DNA from: UBA5078 sp051252515
GTDB taxonomy: Bacteria; Pseudomonadota; Gammaproteobacteria; Pseudomonadales; Pseudohongiellaceae
NCBI GenBank assembly: GCA_051252515.1
Contig: JBPOFS010000003.1
Span: 1-64,000, forward strand
Direction of reading: 5' to 3'
DNA length: 64,000 nt
Below, piece by piece: positions 26,903-35,614 of this stretch. A model generated the notes under the pieces. It ran no database searches and was not told where the DNA came from. It worked only from the letters and a program-made list of their open reading frames with translations. Position numbers and translations under genes: made by a program. Within the stretch, counting starts at the first letter, position 1. Each line of letters starts with the position of its first letter.

Positions 26903-28054
26903 TTAATGGCTCTGGCGTAATACCTTGCGAATGGCGCTTTCCAGAAACTCTCGTCTCCAGCCGCCCAGTTCTTCAGGCCAATCAAAGTCTTGGCTGCGCT
27001 GAGATAAACCGATCAAAGGCAATAGCTGCTTTTTACGTGCCAATAGCTCAGGGGCAATATCGAGTTTCTCTGCTTCAAGGCGCACGATACTCTGGCATTG
27101 TTTCAGGGTTTTGCGCATTTGCGAGTCTAGCGGCTGTTCAATTAGCTCCGGGTTTACTGCGGGGCCCGAATGAGGCGCTGCCACTAAGCTCAATATCTTG
27201 TCACCGTCGCGGCTCACTAATGGGCGCGGCAAGTCTGCAATCGCACTTAGCTGTGCTTTATCTTTGGGTAAACCGTCAGCAATTGCGATTAATTCTGCAT
27301 CTTTGGCAATCCAGCTACGCGGTTTATTGCGGCTACGGGCCTCTTGTTCACGCCATTCGCACAGACGTTGCAATGCCTCTAATTGCGTATCGTTTAACCG
27401 CCAGGCGCCGCCTAGGCTCAAGTAGTAGTCGCGCCATGCAACCTGCGCCGCATCGGGTGATGCCGTCATCAACATCTGCTCGCACTCTTGCTGCAGCCAC
27501 TCTAAACGGCCAATCTTAACTAGCTCCTCTTGAAGAAACTTGGTGATCGTTGGCAAATAGGCGACATCTAAAGCGGCGTAATTACATTGATCTTCTGTTA
27601 ATGGCCGACGAGTCCAATCTGAACGTGTTTGATCTTTACTCACTTCAACGTCGAGCACTTCTTTAACGAGGTTCTGGTAACTGATGCTATACCCAAAGCC
27701 AAGAAACGCAGCGGCTTTCTGGCTGTCAAACATAGGGATGGGCATCTGGTTAAAGAACTCTTTAAACACCACTAAGTCTTCAGAACAGGAATGTAGAACT
27801 TTGATGATACTGGGTTTGGCTAGAAGCGCTATAAAGCTGTCCCATTCATCGATCTTAAGGGGGTCTAACAGATAGTTGTTATCCCCGTCACCCACTTGGA
27901 TGAGGCCGATGCGAGGATAGAAAGTATCCACACGCACGAACTCGGTATCCAGCGCGATGAGATCTAGTTGTAACCAACGTTCGCATAATTGCGCGAGTAC
28001 TTGATTGTCGGTGACATAGATTGGGGGGGAAATCAAAACGGTGTCGGCAGTCAT
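26903..28054 (-). CDS. rnd: Ribonuclease D
   Basis: The 383-residue 3'-5' exoribonuclease acts in tRNA 3' maturation. DEDD-family residues are in ALDTEFVRVDTFYPRIGLIQ, LHSCSEDLVVF and YAALDVAYLP. Two C-terminal HRDC-like helical domains follow. The ATG overlaps the recR stop (ATGA), linking it to the recombination genes upstream. Confidence 0.95.
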   Translation of the reverse strand: MTADTVLISPPIYVTDNQVLAQLCERWLQLDLIALDTEFVRVDTFYPRIGLIQVGDGDNNYLLDPLKIDEWDSFIALLAKPSIIKVLHSCSEDLVVFKEFFNQMPIPMFDSQKAAAFLGFGYSISYQNLVKEVLDVEVSKDQTRSDWTRRPLTEDQCNYAALDVAYLPTITKFLQEELVKIGRLEWLQQECEQMLMTASPDAAQVAWRDYYLSLGGAWRLNDTQLEALQRLCEWREQEARSRNKPRSWIAKDAELIAIADGLPKDKAQLSAIADLPRPLVSRDGDKILSLVAAPHSGPAVNPELIEQPLDSQMRKTLKQCQSIVRLEAEKLDIAPELLARKKQLLPLIGLSQRSQDFDWPEELGGWRREFLESAIRKVLRQSH

Positions 28055-28674
28055 AATTGTCGCAAAATTTGCCGGCCATTGAACGCATGACTTAGCGTTC
28101 CTCCGTCAACAAATTCTAGCTCTCCTCCCACAGGCACGCCGTGGGCTATTCGTGAAATAAGGACGTCGAAACGTTTTAATTGTTCCGCGATGTAATAGGC
28201 TGTTGCTTCACCCTCTACTGTCGGGTTGCTCGCTAATATGACCTCTTCAACGGGGTTTTCTTGCATATTATTGATGAGCTCTGGAATGCCGATCTCTTCT
28301 GGGCCAATACCGTCAATGGGAGACAAGTGTCCCCTCAGGACAAAGTAATAGCCTTTATAGCTGCCTGTTTGCTCAATTGCGTGTACATCCGCCGGAGACC
28401 CCACCACACAGAGCAAACTTGGATTGCGACTAGTATTGGTGCATATACGACAGAACTCATCTTCTGTGAGTGTCCGGCAGCGCTGGCAGTGACCTACCCG
28501 TGCTAGCGCCTCCTCTAACACGACTGCTAAGTGTCGCCCGCCCTCTCGATTACGCTCTAATAAATATAGCGCCATACGTTGTGCCGATTTAGGGCCAACG
28601 CCTGGAAGGCATCGTAAAGACTCCACCAACTTTTCGATTAAAGGGCTAGCAAACATAGCTCGAGATTCCATCAC
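28051..28674 (-). CDS. recR: Recombination mediator RecR
   Basis: The 207-residue protein works with RecO/RecF to load RecA at gaps. The helix-hairpin-helix LRCLPGVGPKSAQRMA, a Cys4 zinc finger (CQRCRTLTEDEFCRIC) and a Toprim domain (VGSPADVHAIEQTGSYKGYYFVL) appear in order. The start could also be the internal ATG that gives MFASPLIEKL. It lies 3 bp after ybaB in the conserved dnaX-ybaB-recR order. Confidence 0.96.
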   Translation of the reverse strand: MMESRAMFASPLIEKLVESLRCLPGVGPKSAQRMALYLLERNREGGRHLAVVLEEALARVGHCQRCRTLTEDEFCRICTNTSRNPSLLCVVGSPADVHAIEQTGSYKGYYFVLRGHLSPIDGIGPEEIGIPELINNMQENPVEEVILASNPTVEGEATAYYIAEQLKRFDVLISRIAHGVPVGGELEFVDGGTLSHAFNGRQILRQL

Positions 28675-28677
28675 TGA

Positions 28678-28998
28678 TTAGAAAGGCAGTTTGAATCCTG
28701 CTGGAAGGTTCATGCCGGCAGCCATTCCTGACATATTCTCTCGATTGTTTTCTTCGATCTTTTTCACAACATCGTTTACTGCAGCTGCAATTAAATCTTC
28801 AATCACGTCTTTATCTTCACCCAATAAACCATCGTCGAGTTCGATCTGTTTCACATCGTGACGGCCATTCATATGCACTTTGACGAGCCCAGCGCCTGAT
28901 TCACCAACATAAACGGTGTTCGCCGCTTCTTGTTGAGCTTTCTGCATCTGCTCTTGCATTTGCTTGGCTTGTTGCATCAATGCATTCAAATCTGTCAT
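28678..28998 (-). CDS. ybaB: YbaB/EbfC nucleoid-associated protein
   Basis: The 106-residue DNA-binding protein begins with a long Gln/Met-rich helix and then VKVHMNGRHDVKQIELDD, typical of YbaB. Its start overlaps the dnaX stop by 4 nt (ATGA). Family members bind DNA as dimers and affect nucleoid structure. The Gly/Met-rich C-terminus GMAAGMNLPAGFKLPF is typical. Confidence 0.95.
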   Translation of the reverse strand: MTDLNALMQQAKQMQEQMQKAQQEAANTVYVGESGAGLVKVHMNGRHDVKQIELDDGLLGEDKDVIEDLIAAAVNDVVKKIEENNRENMSGMAAGMNLPAGFKLPF

Positions 28999-30860
28999 TT
29001 CTTCACCTCGTTAATAATGCTTACGCTATCAGTCACTATGTGTGCAGAGAAAGTGTCGATTAGCGCTTGGACGTGTTTATCGTTCTCAAATTCTGTGCGT
29101 GCGTTATCTAAGGCTTCTGCACGTAAACGTGATTGGTACTGAGCGGGAGACTCTGTGTTGATCTCGCCAGAACGAAGCTCAATGGTATAAGCCGCACCAT
29201 AGTATTCTTTTAGCGCTTGTTTGATTCGCCGCCCGTGCTCTTCGTTATACAGAGCGCTTTGGGTGGTATCTAACACAAGCGAAATCGTGTCCTCACTGCG
29301 CGATTCAAGTACGCAATTGGCTAATAGATTGCCTGTAATGCCAGTGATCCCTAATTCGCTAACCACTTGATGCCATTGACCGCTACCTGCCAAAACGGCC
29401 CTTGGTTTATCGACTACAACTTCGACAACAGGAGTGAGTTCAGGTTCATCTTGTTCAGTGGTTTCTTCGACCTTCACGGGGGCGATGGGTTCAGGAATAG
29501 GCACCGGTATTGATTGTTCCCTGCTGTAGTCTTCTTGAGACACAGTGGCGTCAATCGCTGGGGGGATTTGGGTGATTGCAGGCGCTGGAATAGCCTCTTG
29601 CACAAACTCTGGCTTAGCTTCTGGAATAGCCTCTAATTCAGGCTCTGGTTCAGCTTGACGCTCTAGCGTTGGCTGATACTCAGGCTCACTAGAAACCGAG
29701 TCTAGGTCAGTCTTTTTTTTTTGCTCTGGAGTGGGCTCAGAGTCTATGACCGCATTAATGTGCGACTGATCTGGGGCTTGAGGAGAAAATACCAACATTC
29801 GCAGCAATAACATCTCAAATGCCATGCGTGCATCAAATGCGGCACTCATATCTTTTTTGCCATTCAGTGCGATCTGATAGTAAAGCTGGACCTCTTCGGC
29901 TGTCAGCTTCTTAGCGATATTAATGATGTGCTCGCGATCGCCTTGGCTATTATCAACAGCGCCAGGAACAAGCTGTGCGACTGCAATACGGTGCAATAAG
30001 GCCAATAAATTATCGAGCAACATGAAATAGTCGAATGAGCGAGAAGCAATCACACTGACGATTTCGAGCAATTCACTGGCATTCTCAGCATTGAGTGCCG
30101 CAATGATCTCTAGGATCAACGCTTGGTCTGGCGTTCCTAGTAAGGTGCTGACCTCAGCCTCGGTCACATTGCCAGCGCAAAATGAAATGCTCTGATCCAA
30201 CAAGGTGAGTGCGTCACGCATACTGCCTTGCGCGGCTTTAGCGATGTTCCATAAAGCCCCTTCTTCGAACGGGATTTGTTCAGCGATCAACACAGACTGT
30301 AGATATTCTACGATTTTCTGCGGACTTAGGTTCTTTAAGCTGAATTGGAGGCAACGCGACAAAATGGTGATCGGCAGCTTGTGCGGATCTGTCGTGGCTA
30401 GCAAGAACACCACATGGGGCGGTGGTTCTTCAAGGGTTTTCAATAAGGCATTAAAACTGTGGTTAGACAGCATATGCACTTCATCGATGAGATAGACCTT
30501 ATAACGGCCAACCGAAGGGGCATATTGGACGTTCTCCAATAGCTCTCGCGTGTCTTCTACTTTGGTTTTAGAGGCCGCATCAACTTCGATGAGATCGATA
30601 AATCGCCCATCGGCGATATCGGTACAAGCGGAGCATTTACCGCAAGGGGTCGAGCTTACGCCGACTTCACAGTTGAGACATTTCGCAAAGATGCGCGCGA
30701 TGGTCGTTTTGCCGACGCCGCGGGTGCCAGTGAATAAATACGCATGATGGAGACGTTGATTGTCTAATGCATGGACGAGGGTTTGAAGCACATGCTCTTG
30801 ACCAGCCATGTCGCTGAAGGACTTCGGTCGCCACTTTCTCGCCAATACCTGGTAAGTCAT
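28995..30860 (-). CDS. dnaX: DNA polymerase III subunits tau/gamma
   Basis: The start is set at ATG 30860 (MTYQVLARKWRPKSF), the conserved DnaX N-terminus; the longer frame to 30959 is upstream noise running toward the 4.5S gene. The 621-residue tau has an AAA+ clamp-loader core: Walker A TGTRGVGKTTIARIF near 45, a zinc module (CLNCEVGVSSTPCGKCSAC), DEVHML and the SRC motif. It ends around residue 375. A long acidic Pro/Glu linker and the tau-specific C-terminal domain follow. At codons 380-383 a 10-A run gives a site for frame slippage (separate entry). Confidence 0.97.
   Translation of the reverse strand: MTYQVLARKWRPKSFSDMAGQEHVLQTLVHALDNQRLHHAYLFTGTRGVGKTTIARIFAKCLNCEVGVSSTPCGKCSACTDIADGRFIDLIEVDAASKTKVEDTRELLENVQYAPSVGRYKVYLIDEVHMLSNHSFNALLKTLEEPPPHVVFLLATTDPHKLPITILSRCLQFSLKNLSPQKIVEYLQSVLIAEQIPFEEGALWNIAKAAQGSMRDALTLLDQSISFCAGNVTEAEVSTLLGTPDQALILEIIAALNAENASELLEIVSVIASRSFDYFMLLDNLLALLHRIAVAQLVPGAVDNSQGDREHIINIAKKLTAEEVQLYYQIALNGKKDMSAAFDARMAFEMLLLRMLVFSPQAPDQSHINAVIDSEPTPEQKKKTDLDSVSSEPEYQPTLERQAEPEPELEAIPEAKPEFVQEAIPAPAITQIPPAIDATVSQEDYSREQSIPVPIPEPIAPVKVEETTEQDEPELTPVVEVVVDKPRAVLAGSGQWHQVVSELGITGITGNLLANCVLESRSEDTISLVLDTTQSALYNEEHGRRIKQALKEYYGAAYTIELRSGEINTESPAQYQSRLRAEALDNARTEFENDKHVQALIDTFSAHIVTDSVSIINEVKK
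29713..29723 (-). other. Predicted dnaX slippage site (C followed by ten A, then G)
   Basis: On the coding strand the codons read CAA AAA AAA AAG ACT GAC. A -1 shift, or one extra A in the mRNA, changes this to AAA AAA GAC TGA, so translation stops after one Asp. The product would be 384 residues, just past clamp-loader domain III. E. coli and Thermus make gamma-like forms at comparable A-runs. A weak hairpin (ACTCGG / CCTGAGT) may follow. Confidence 0.7.
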
Positions 30861-30930
30861 CTGATTCCGGTCAATATCAAAGGGCGTATCTAACAGCAAT
30901 GCGACGTAATGAAAACGCCTTAGAGTTGGA

Positions 30931-31042
30931 GGTATCTCCTGCCAGCCACACCACGGCACATGAGTCAGCTATTACCGTTGCTCCCTTCCGGGCCTGGCGG
31001 AGTTCACAGCTTATCATTGCGAGGGGACCAACAAGAGATACC
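30931..31042 (-). ncRNA. ffs: 4.5S RNA (signal recognition particle RNA)
   Basis: The 112-nt sequence is closed by perfectly complementary ends GGTATCTC / GAGATACC. Its apical part has the universal SRP domain IV signature, with the asymmetrical loop and GGAA tetraloop in CCAGGCCCGGAAGGGAGCA. It binds Ffh for co-translational targeting. It lies 70 bp upstream of dnaX on the same strand. Confidence 0.95.
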
Positions 31043-31082
31043 ATCAAACGTGAAACACTAGTTAGTGTTATCACAGCCGTGC

Positions 31083-31111
31083 ATTATGGTGAAAACTGCG
31101 GCCTTAATCAA
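31083..31111 (-). promoter_or_regulatory. Predicted promoter of the 4.5S RNA gene
   Basis: TTGATT (31106-31111) and CATAAT (31083-31088) lie 17 bp apart on the minus strand. Initiation about 7 bp downstream would leave a 5' leader of roughly 30 nt, to be removed by RNase P, as for E. coli 4.5S RNA. Confidence 0.65.
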
Positions 31112-31189
31112 GCGTCGACTTGCATAGGATGCGTGCAAATAGGAGATTAATGGCGAGAAAGGAACTATAGCGATTGCAGGAATTGATTG

Positions 31190-31279
31190 TGGCGGTGAGA
31201 GAGGGATTCGAACCCTCGATAGGGATAAACCTATACACGCTTTCCAGGCGTGCTCCTTAAGCCACTCGGACACCTCACC
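31190..31279 (-). tRNA. tRNA-Ser (anticodon GGA)
   Basis: The 90-nt sequence with encoded CCA has the GGTGAGG acceptor, the D-arm TGTCCGAGTGG, the anticodon stem ACGC/GCGT with loop CTGGAAA (anticodon GGA), the long variable arm diagnostic of serine tRNAs, and a GTTCGAATCC T-arm. Confidence 0.97.
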
Positions 31280-31322
31280 GTTATTTACAACGTCTTCATA
31301 CTGCTATTTGAAGGCGCGACAC

Positions 31323-31350
31323 TTTATAACAGCCCACTGGCAATTACAAG
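31323..31350 (-). promoter_or_regulatory. Predicted promoter of tRNA-Ser
   Basis: On the minus strand TATAAA (31323-31328) is preceded by CTTGTA (31345-31350) at 16 bp. A GC-rich GTCGCGCC discriminator follows. The -35 is weak. Confidence 0.5.
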
Positions 31351-31358
31351 CTGAGCGA

Positions 31359-32180
31359 TTATTGGCGCAAAAAGCGATTAGCAGGAAACTCAATCTGTAT
31401 AGGGGCGGTACTACGCACAGGGTTAATCTCTAAACCGCCTCGCCGAAGAAAATGAATTGCCACACTCAATGACTCTGGTTTGCAGCTTGCCATGAGATCT
31501 TGAAATACATGCTCGGTGCAGTCCTCGTGAAAGCCTTCGTGTTGGCGAAAGGATACCAAGTACGCTAGCAAGCCCTCGTGATCAATGGCTGGGCCTTTAT
31601 AATGCACGATTGCACTTCCCCAGTCCGGTTGACCGGTGACCGGACAATTCGATTTGAATAGATCTGAAAAAAGCGTTTCTTCCACGATCTCACTCGAGCG
31701 ACAACTTAGTAATTCCACATTAGGCGTGTAGGAATCCATTTTGACATCCAGACCATCGAGACAAATCCCATCAGGACGGCTAATGCTAAAGCCATCAGTC
31801 GAGTGCAAGTGATTGAGCTGCACGATAACGGTGCTCCCAGCGATGGCCGATAAATCGGTACCGATGGTCTCCTGTAAATCCTCCAGATTAGTGAAGCGAG
31901 TATTGTTCAGAGAATTCAGGTATAGCTTTAGCGACTTTGACTCAATAATAAACTCGGAATTGGCAGGTACTATGAACTCCGCGGTTGCCACCAAAGGCTT
32001 GCCTTTATTGTTAAGGCAAGACACCTCGTAGGCGCGCCATAAATCGTAACCACGAAACGGCAACTCATGAGAATCGATCCCGAGGTTTTTTCGATTGGGT
32101 GCGCGAGGAATAGGAAAAAGCAGTTCCGGATTGTAGTGCGAGGGGTAATCACTCGTCTTGCCTAGGGGGTTTTCCTTCAT
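31359..32180 (-). CDS. queF: NADPH-dependent preQ0 reductase QueF (long form)
   Basis: The 273-residue product reduces 7-cyano-7-deazaguanine to preQ1 in queuosine synthesis. It is the two-domain (YqcD-type) form. The N-terminal half has ELPFRGYDLWRAYE. The C-terminal half has the catalytic Cys in SNCPVTGQPDWGS and the substrate His/Glu region HEGFHEDCTEH. Other queuosine genes are not in the window. Confidence 0.96.
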   Translation of the reverse strand: MKENPLGKTSDYPSHYNPELLFPIPRAPNRKNLGIDSHELPFRGYDLWRAYEVSCLNNKGKPLVATAEFIVPANSEFIIESKSLKLYLNSLNNTRFTNLEDLQETIGTDLSAIAGSTVIVQLNHLHSTDGFSISRPDGICLDGLDVKMDSYTPNVELLSCRSSEIVEETLFSDLFKSNCPVTGQPDWGSAIVHYKGPAIDHEGLLAYLVSFRQHEGFHEDCTEHVFQDLMASCKPESLSVAIHFLRRGGLEINPVRSTAPIQIEFPANRFLRQ

Positions 32181-32200
32181 AAATACTTCTCAATAATTTA

Positions 32201-32974
32201 TTAGTGTCGTAAGCCAGTGCCTTTGTTCAATAGAAACATACATATCGCAAAGAGAATGCCAACAAACACACATAACATACCAATAGACCAATAAATATTG
32301 ACATCGGAGGAACCAAGAATTCCGTAACGAAAGGTGTTAACCATATAGAAAATAGGGTTAAACGAGGAAATAATTCTCCCGAAGTTCGGCAGCAGGTCTA
32401 CTGAGTAGAAAACCCCGCCTAGATAAATCAATGGCGTTAAGACAAAGGTAGGGATAATTGAAATATCGTCAAAGCTATTGGCGAATAGCGCATTAAGAAA
32501 ACCCGCTAACGAGAAAACGATCGCTGTCATTAGCACCACAAGAATAGTGATAGGCAAGTTGTGGATGCTTAAATCGGTAAAGACGAACGACATTATCGTG
32601 ACGATAAAGCCAACCGCTAGGCCTCGTGCAACCCCGCCCGCAATAAAGCCGGCCAAGATGACATAGTTCGGTACAGGCGAGACTATTAGCTCTTCGATAC
32701 TGCGTTGGAACTTTTGGCTGAAAAAGGACGAGGTTACGTTTGCGTAAGAGTTTTGAATAACGGCCATCATGATCAAGCCAGGAACAATGAACTCCATATA
32801 ATCAAAGCCACCCATCTCCCCTATTCGACGACCAATAAGGTTTCCGAAAATCAAGAAATACAAGCCGATAGTAATGGCTGGAGGCACGAGAGTTTGCACC
32901 CATATTCGTGCGAAGCGCCGTATCTCTTTTATTAAAATCGTTTCGAACGCGATAAATTTGTAATTAGACAGCAT
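32201..32974 (-). CDS. yadH: ABC-2 type transporter permease (YadH-like)
   Basis: The start is placed at ATG 32974 (MLSNYKFIAFETILIKEIRRF), which aligns with E. coli YadH and has AGG about 10 nt upstream; ATG 32995 is the alternative. The 257-residue protein has six hydrophobic segments and the family blocks RIWVQTLVPP, FIVPGLIMM, NSFDDISIIPTFVLTPLIYLGGVFYS and NPIFYMVNTFRYG. It pairs with the upstream ATPase. The substrate is unknown. Confidence 0.92.
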   Translation of the reverse strand: MLSNYKFIAFETILIKEIRRFARIWVQTLVPPAITIGLYFLIFGNLIGRRIGEMGGFDYMEFIVPGLIMMAVIQNSYANVTSSFFSQKFQRSIEELIVSPVPNYVILAGFIAGGVARGLAVGFIVTIMSFVFTDLSIHNLPITILVVLMTAIVFSLAGFLNALFANSFDDISIIPTFVLTPLIYLGGVFYSVDLLPNFGRIISSFNPIFYMVNTFRYGILGSSDVNIYWSIGMLCVFVGILFAICMFLLNKGTGLRH

Positions 32975-33006
32975 AGAAAGCGGACCTAAATTCAATGGTG
33001 GTGGCG

Positions 33007-33927
33007 TTAAGCGCCATTTAAACGATTTATAAACAACTGCTCTAAGCGATTAGTTTTGTTTCGTATGGCTTTGACTGCAATATTTTGAGACTGTAGATGC
33101 TCAAACACGCCATTGATGTCTTCATCTTTGCCTAAATCGACTTCGAAGCTGTGTGCATCAATGAGCTTGCTACGGGGAATGGCCAGCTCTTCGAATCGTG
33201 ACTGCGCCAATTCATCGCGCAGATCAAATACTAAGGTTTGTGAATCGAGCTTATTAAGCAATTTTTTCATGCTTGTATTCTCGATGATGCGTCCTTCATC
33301 GATGATCGCAATATTTCGGCATAAGGTCTCAGCCTCTTCCAAATAATGCGTCGTCAAAATTATCGTCGTGCCATTGCTGTTGAGCTCTTGTAAGAATTCC
33401 CACATGGATCGTCGCAGTTCTATGTCGACACCGGCAGTAGGCTCGTCAAGAATGAGCAACCTTGGTTCATGCACCAACGCTCTTGCAATCATCAAGCGCC
33501 GCTTCATGCCGCCTGAGAGCATACGAGCTCTGTTATCGCGCTTATCCCACAATCCCAATTTCTTTAAGTATTTTTCAGTGCGCTCGCGGGCCAGTGCGCG
33601 TGGCAACCCGTAATAGCCCGCCTGAGTAGTAACGATGTCGCCTACTTTCTCAAATAGACTGAAATTGACTTCCTGAGGAACAATGCCGAGATCAAGCTTC
33701 GTCTCGTAGACGTTGGTGGCAACATCTTTTCCAAATACGGACACATTGCCAGAGCTTTGTTTGACCAGTGTTGAGATCACTCCAATGGTCGTCGATTTCC
33801 CGGCACCATTTGGGCCAAGCAATGCAAAGAAGTCACCCTCCTCTACCTCGAGATTGACTCCCTTTAATGCTTGATACCCATTGGCGTAGGTCTTGTGCAG
33901 ATTCGTAATCGATATGGCGCTCGTCAT
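33007..33927 (-). CDS. yadG: ABC transporter ATP-binding protein (YadG-like)
   Basis: The 306-residue ATPase has Walker A GPNGAGKSTTIGV near residue 38, the signature MLSGGMKRRLMIARAL, Walker B LLILDEPTAGVDIELR and the H-loop TTHYLEEAE. A C-terminal regulatory extension of about 90 residues follows. It forms a two-gene exporter operon with the permease 32 bp downstream. Confidence 0.94.
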   Translation of the reverse strand: MTSAISITNLHKTYANGYQALKGVNLEVEEGDFFALLGPNGAGKSTTIGVISTLVKQSSGNVSVFGKDVATNVYETKLDLGIVPQEVNFSLFEKVGDIVTTQAGYYGLPRALARERTEKYLKKLGLWDKRDNRARMLSGGMKRRLMIARALVHEPRLLILDEPTAGVDIELRRSMWEFLQELNSNGTTIILTTHYLEEAETLCRNIAIIDEGRIIENTSMKKLLNKLDSQTLVFDLRDELAQSRFEELAIPRSKLIDAHSFEVDLGKDEDINGVFEHLQSQNIAVKAIRNKTNRLEQLFINRLNGA

Positions 33928-34084
33928 ACTTTTTACTTCTTGGCGTGGTGATAGAGGCAGGGAGTTGAGTGCTAAAACCCAAGTCGCTTAAGCGGCGTAA
34001 TCATAACAAAAGGAAGCGGGACACGCTATTGAGTCGCGAGAGCTGCCATTGTCCCAAGTGAACACGCAAGTAAAAATTTTAAGC

Positions 34085-34114
34085 AAAAAAAAAGCCTGAC
34101 AAAAGTCAGGCTTT
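34085..34114 (-). terminator. Rho-independent terminator of tRNA-Glu
   Basis: On the minus strand a perfect 10-bp stem AAAGCCTGAC / GTCAGGCTTT with a TTTT loop is followed by at least six further T. It lies 7 bp after the tRNA 3' end. Confidence 0.92.
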
Positions 34115-34120
34115 TAAAAA

Positions 34121-34196
34121 TGGCGTCCCCTAGGGGTTTCGAACCCCTGTTGCCTGGATGAAAACCAGGTGTCCTAGGCCTCTAGACGAAGGGGAC
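34121..34196 (-). tRNA. tRNA-Glu (anticodon UUC)
   Basis: The 76-nt cloverleaf includes encoded CCA. It starts GUCCCCUUCGUCUAGAGGCC, the hallmark of tRNA-Glu, with anticodon loop UUUUCAU (anticodon UUC) in a CCUGG/CCAGG stem and T-loop UUCGAAA. It is a single-gene transcript between its promoter and terminator. Confidence 0.98.
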
Positions 34197-34511
34197 TAGA
34201 GTCAAACAATGTTTCTACCTTAAGGCAGAAAGCGGCGCATTTTAGGTACCCTACTCGTTCTCGTCAAGCGTTAATTTAGAAAACTTTAAAATTAAGCGTC
34301 TAACGTAAGTAAGTGAACTGCATTATCACCTTTCAAAGTGACTAGCGCGGCGGCATTGTAAGCGATAAGCCTATATCCCTGTCAACATTAGTAATCATTA
34401 ATCGACCAAAGAGTTATAGATTGCTAAAATTGCGCGGCTATTGATCAACGAATTAAAACTCATTAATGTCGCGCTTCAAGCGATCATCAAGAAGCACATC
34501 GGAGTCACGTT
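34197..34511. other. Intergenic region between tRNA-Glu and the membrane-anchored protein gene
   Basis: This 315-bp region contains the tRNA-Glu promoter near its left side. The rest is AT-rich and should hold the promoter of the divergent gene at 34512. A Shine-Dalgarno GGAG sits at 34501-34504. No gene or strong structure is seen in between. Confidence 0.6.
34239..34267 (-). promoter_or_regulatory. Promoter of tRNA-Glu
   Basis: TTGACG (34262-34267) and TAAAAT (34239-34244) are 17 bp apart on the minus strand. A GCGCCGC discriminator typical of stable-RNA promoters follows. Confidence 0.85.
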
Positions 34512-35237
34512 TTGCTATTTGTAGGACTTAGTTTAATTGCAGGAATCGGCTTGCTCATACTTATTGTATGGGTACTACATCGATATCAGCAAAAAGAAAA
34601 CGAAGAGTCAGTGGACCGTCGAGTCCCCCTTCCTCCTATTGAGTTACGCGAAACTCAAGACGAAGGGTTAACAGACCCAGAAGATATTCTCGGTCTTACA
34701 CCCACCGATAAAGCTAAACCGACTACGACTCCCGCAATCACTCCTGCGTTAGACGAGCAAGAACCCGCTCCGCCTACACAAGTTCCAGATCAATGGTTGG
34801 AGCTAAGCCGCTCACAACAAGCTAATGGCGACTACGCGGGTGCTTTAGCTAGCTGTCATGCTGCACTGCCGCAAATGGGAGCCTTTAGACAAAGTTGTCT
34901 CGTGCTTCGGGCGCAAATACGCGAACAGAACAAAGCGAAAGAAGATATTGCCCCTAGCTTAGAGCAGCTCTACCAACTCGTCGCGCAGGCCGATTTCTTT
35001 CACGGCAAAATCGCGGGCAGCAAACCATTGAGTGTTAACGCTAGCAAGCGAGTGGCATTTGAACCTTTTGCGACATTAACAAGTCCTTATGCCGAACTAG
35101 GCTATGAACACTTAAGCTTATTAACTAAGACTGATATCAAGTGGTTGACCCAAACTTGGGGCGAACCTAAGCGGCATCGTCACATGCGCGAACTCCACCA
35201 AAACCGGTGGGATACGCTGCAAGATTCATTGAAATAG
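34512..35237 (+). CDS. Membrane-anchored protein with proline-rich linker, unknown function
   Basis: The start is TTG at 34512, supported by GGAG at 34501-34504, 7 nt away. The 241-residue product opens with one transmembrane helix (LFVGLSLIAGIGLLILIVWVL), then a basic turn, then an acidic Pro/Thr-rich linker (about residues 35-95). A soluble C-terminal domain follows, with a TPR-like helix pair (QWLELSRSQQANGDYAGALASCHAAL) and AELGYEHLSLLTKTDIKWL. A bitopic inner-membrane protein with a cytoplasmic domain is likely. The layout recalls ZipA in general shape only; no ZipA family resemblance is recognised. Confidence 0.75.
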   Translation: MLFVGLSLIAGIGLLILIVWVLHRYQQKENEESVDRRVPLPPIELRETQDEGLTDPEDILGLTPTDKAKPTTTPAITPALDEQEPAPPTQVPDQWLELSRSQQANGDYAGALASCHAALPQMGAFRQSCLVLRAQIREQNKAKEDIAPSLEQLYQLVAQADFFHGKIAGSKPLSVNASKRVAFEPFATLTSPYAELGYEHLSLLTKTDIKWLTQTWGEPKRHRHMRELHQNRWDTLQDSLK

Positions 35238-35368
35238 TGCCCAAATCGTGCACTTACGCACAAACCTTGTTTTTTACTTCTGAGCGCCTTGACCACCCAA
35301 AACGCCTGTGCCAAATTAAGTCGCATTCGTCACTTTAATATCGCTGACTAGGTGGAATCGACACAGCC

Positions 35369-35596
35369 ATGAAAGACAAGCGCAGTACGCCGACAACCGT
35401 TGCCATTGATCCAGACCTAAAAAGTCAGGCCGAAGAGCAACTGCGCAAAGAAATTACGCTTATTGAACACTGGATGAAAAACTTAGAACCACGATCGGGA
35501 ACAGATACGAACGCGACACAGTTAAATTTAAAATATCAAGATATGCGCCGCAGTCGTCAAGACATGCTCGACGCATTGCAAAAACAACAAAGCTAA
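35369..35596 (+). CDS. Small helical protein, unknown function
   Basis: This 75-residue, highly charged frame begins at ATG 35369 with AGGTGG upstream at a somewhat long spacing. It is predicted mostly helical (KSQAEEQLRKEITLIEHWMKNLE; DMRRSRQDMLDALQKQ) with no membrane segment or cysteine. It lies 18 bp before the dUTPase gene on the same strand, so it is probably co-transcribed. Family not recognised. Confidence 0.65.
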   Translation: MKDKRSTPTTVAIDPDLKSQAEEQLRKEITLIEHWMKNLEPRSGTDTNATQLNLKYQDMRRSRQDMLDALQKQQS

Positions 35597-35614
35597 TCCC
35601 ACCTCAAGGAAGTC

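Noticed and set aside
30861..30959. N-terminal extension of dnaX
   Set aside because: The conserved DnaX N-terminus begins exactly at the 30860 ATG; upstream codons look non-coding and run toward the 4.5S RNA gene.
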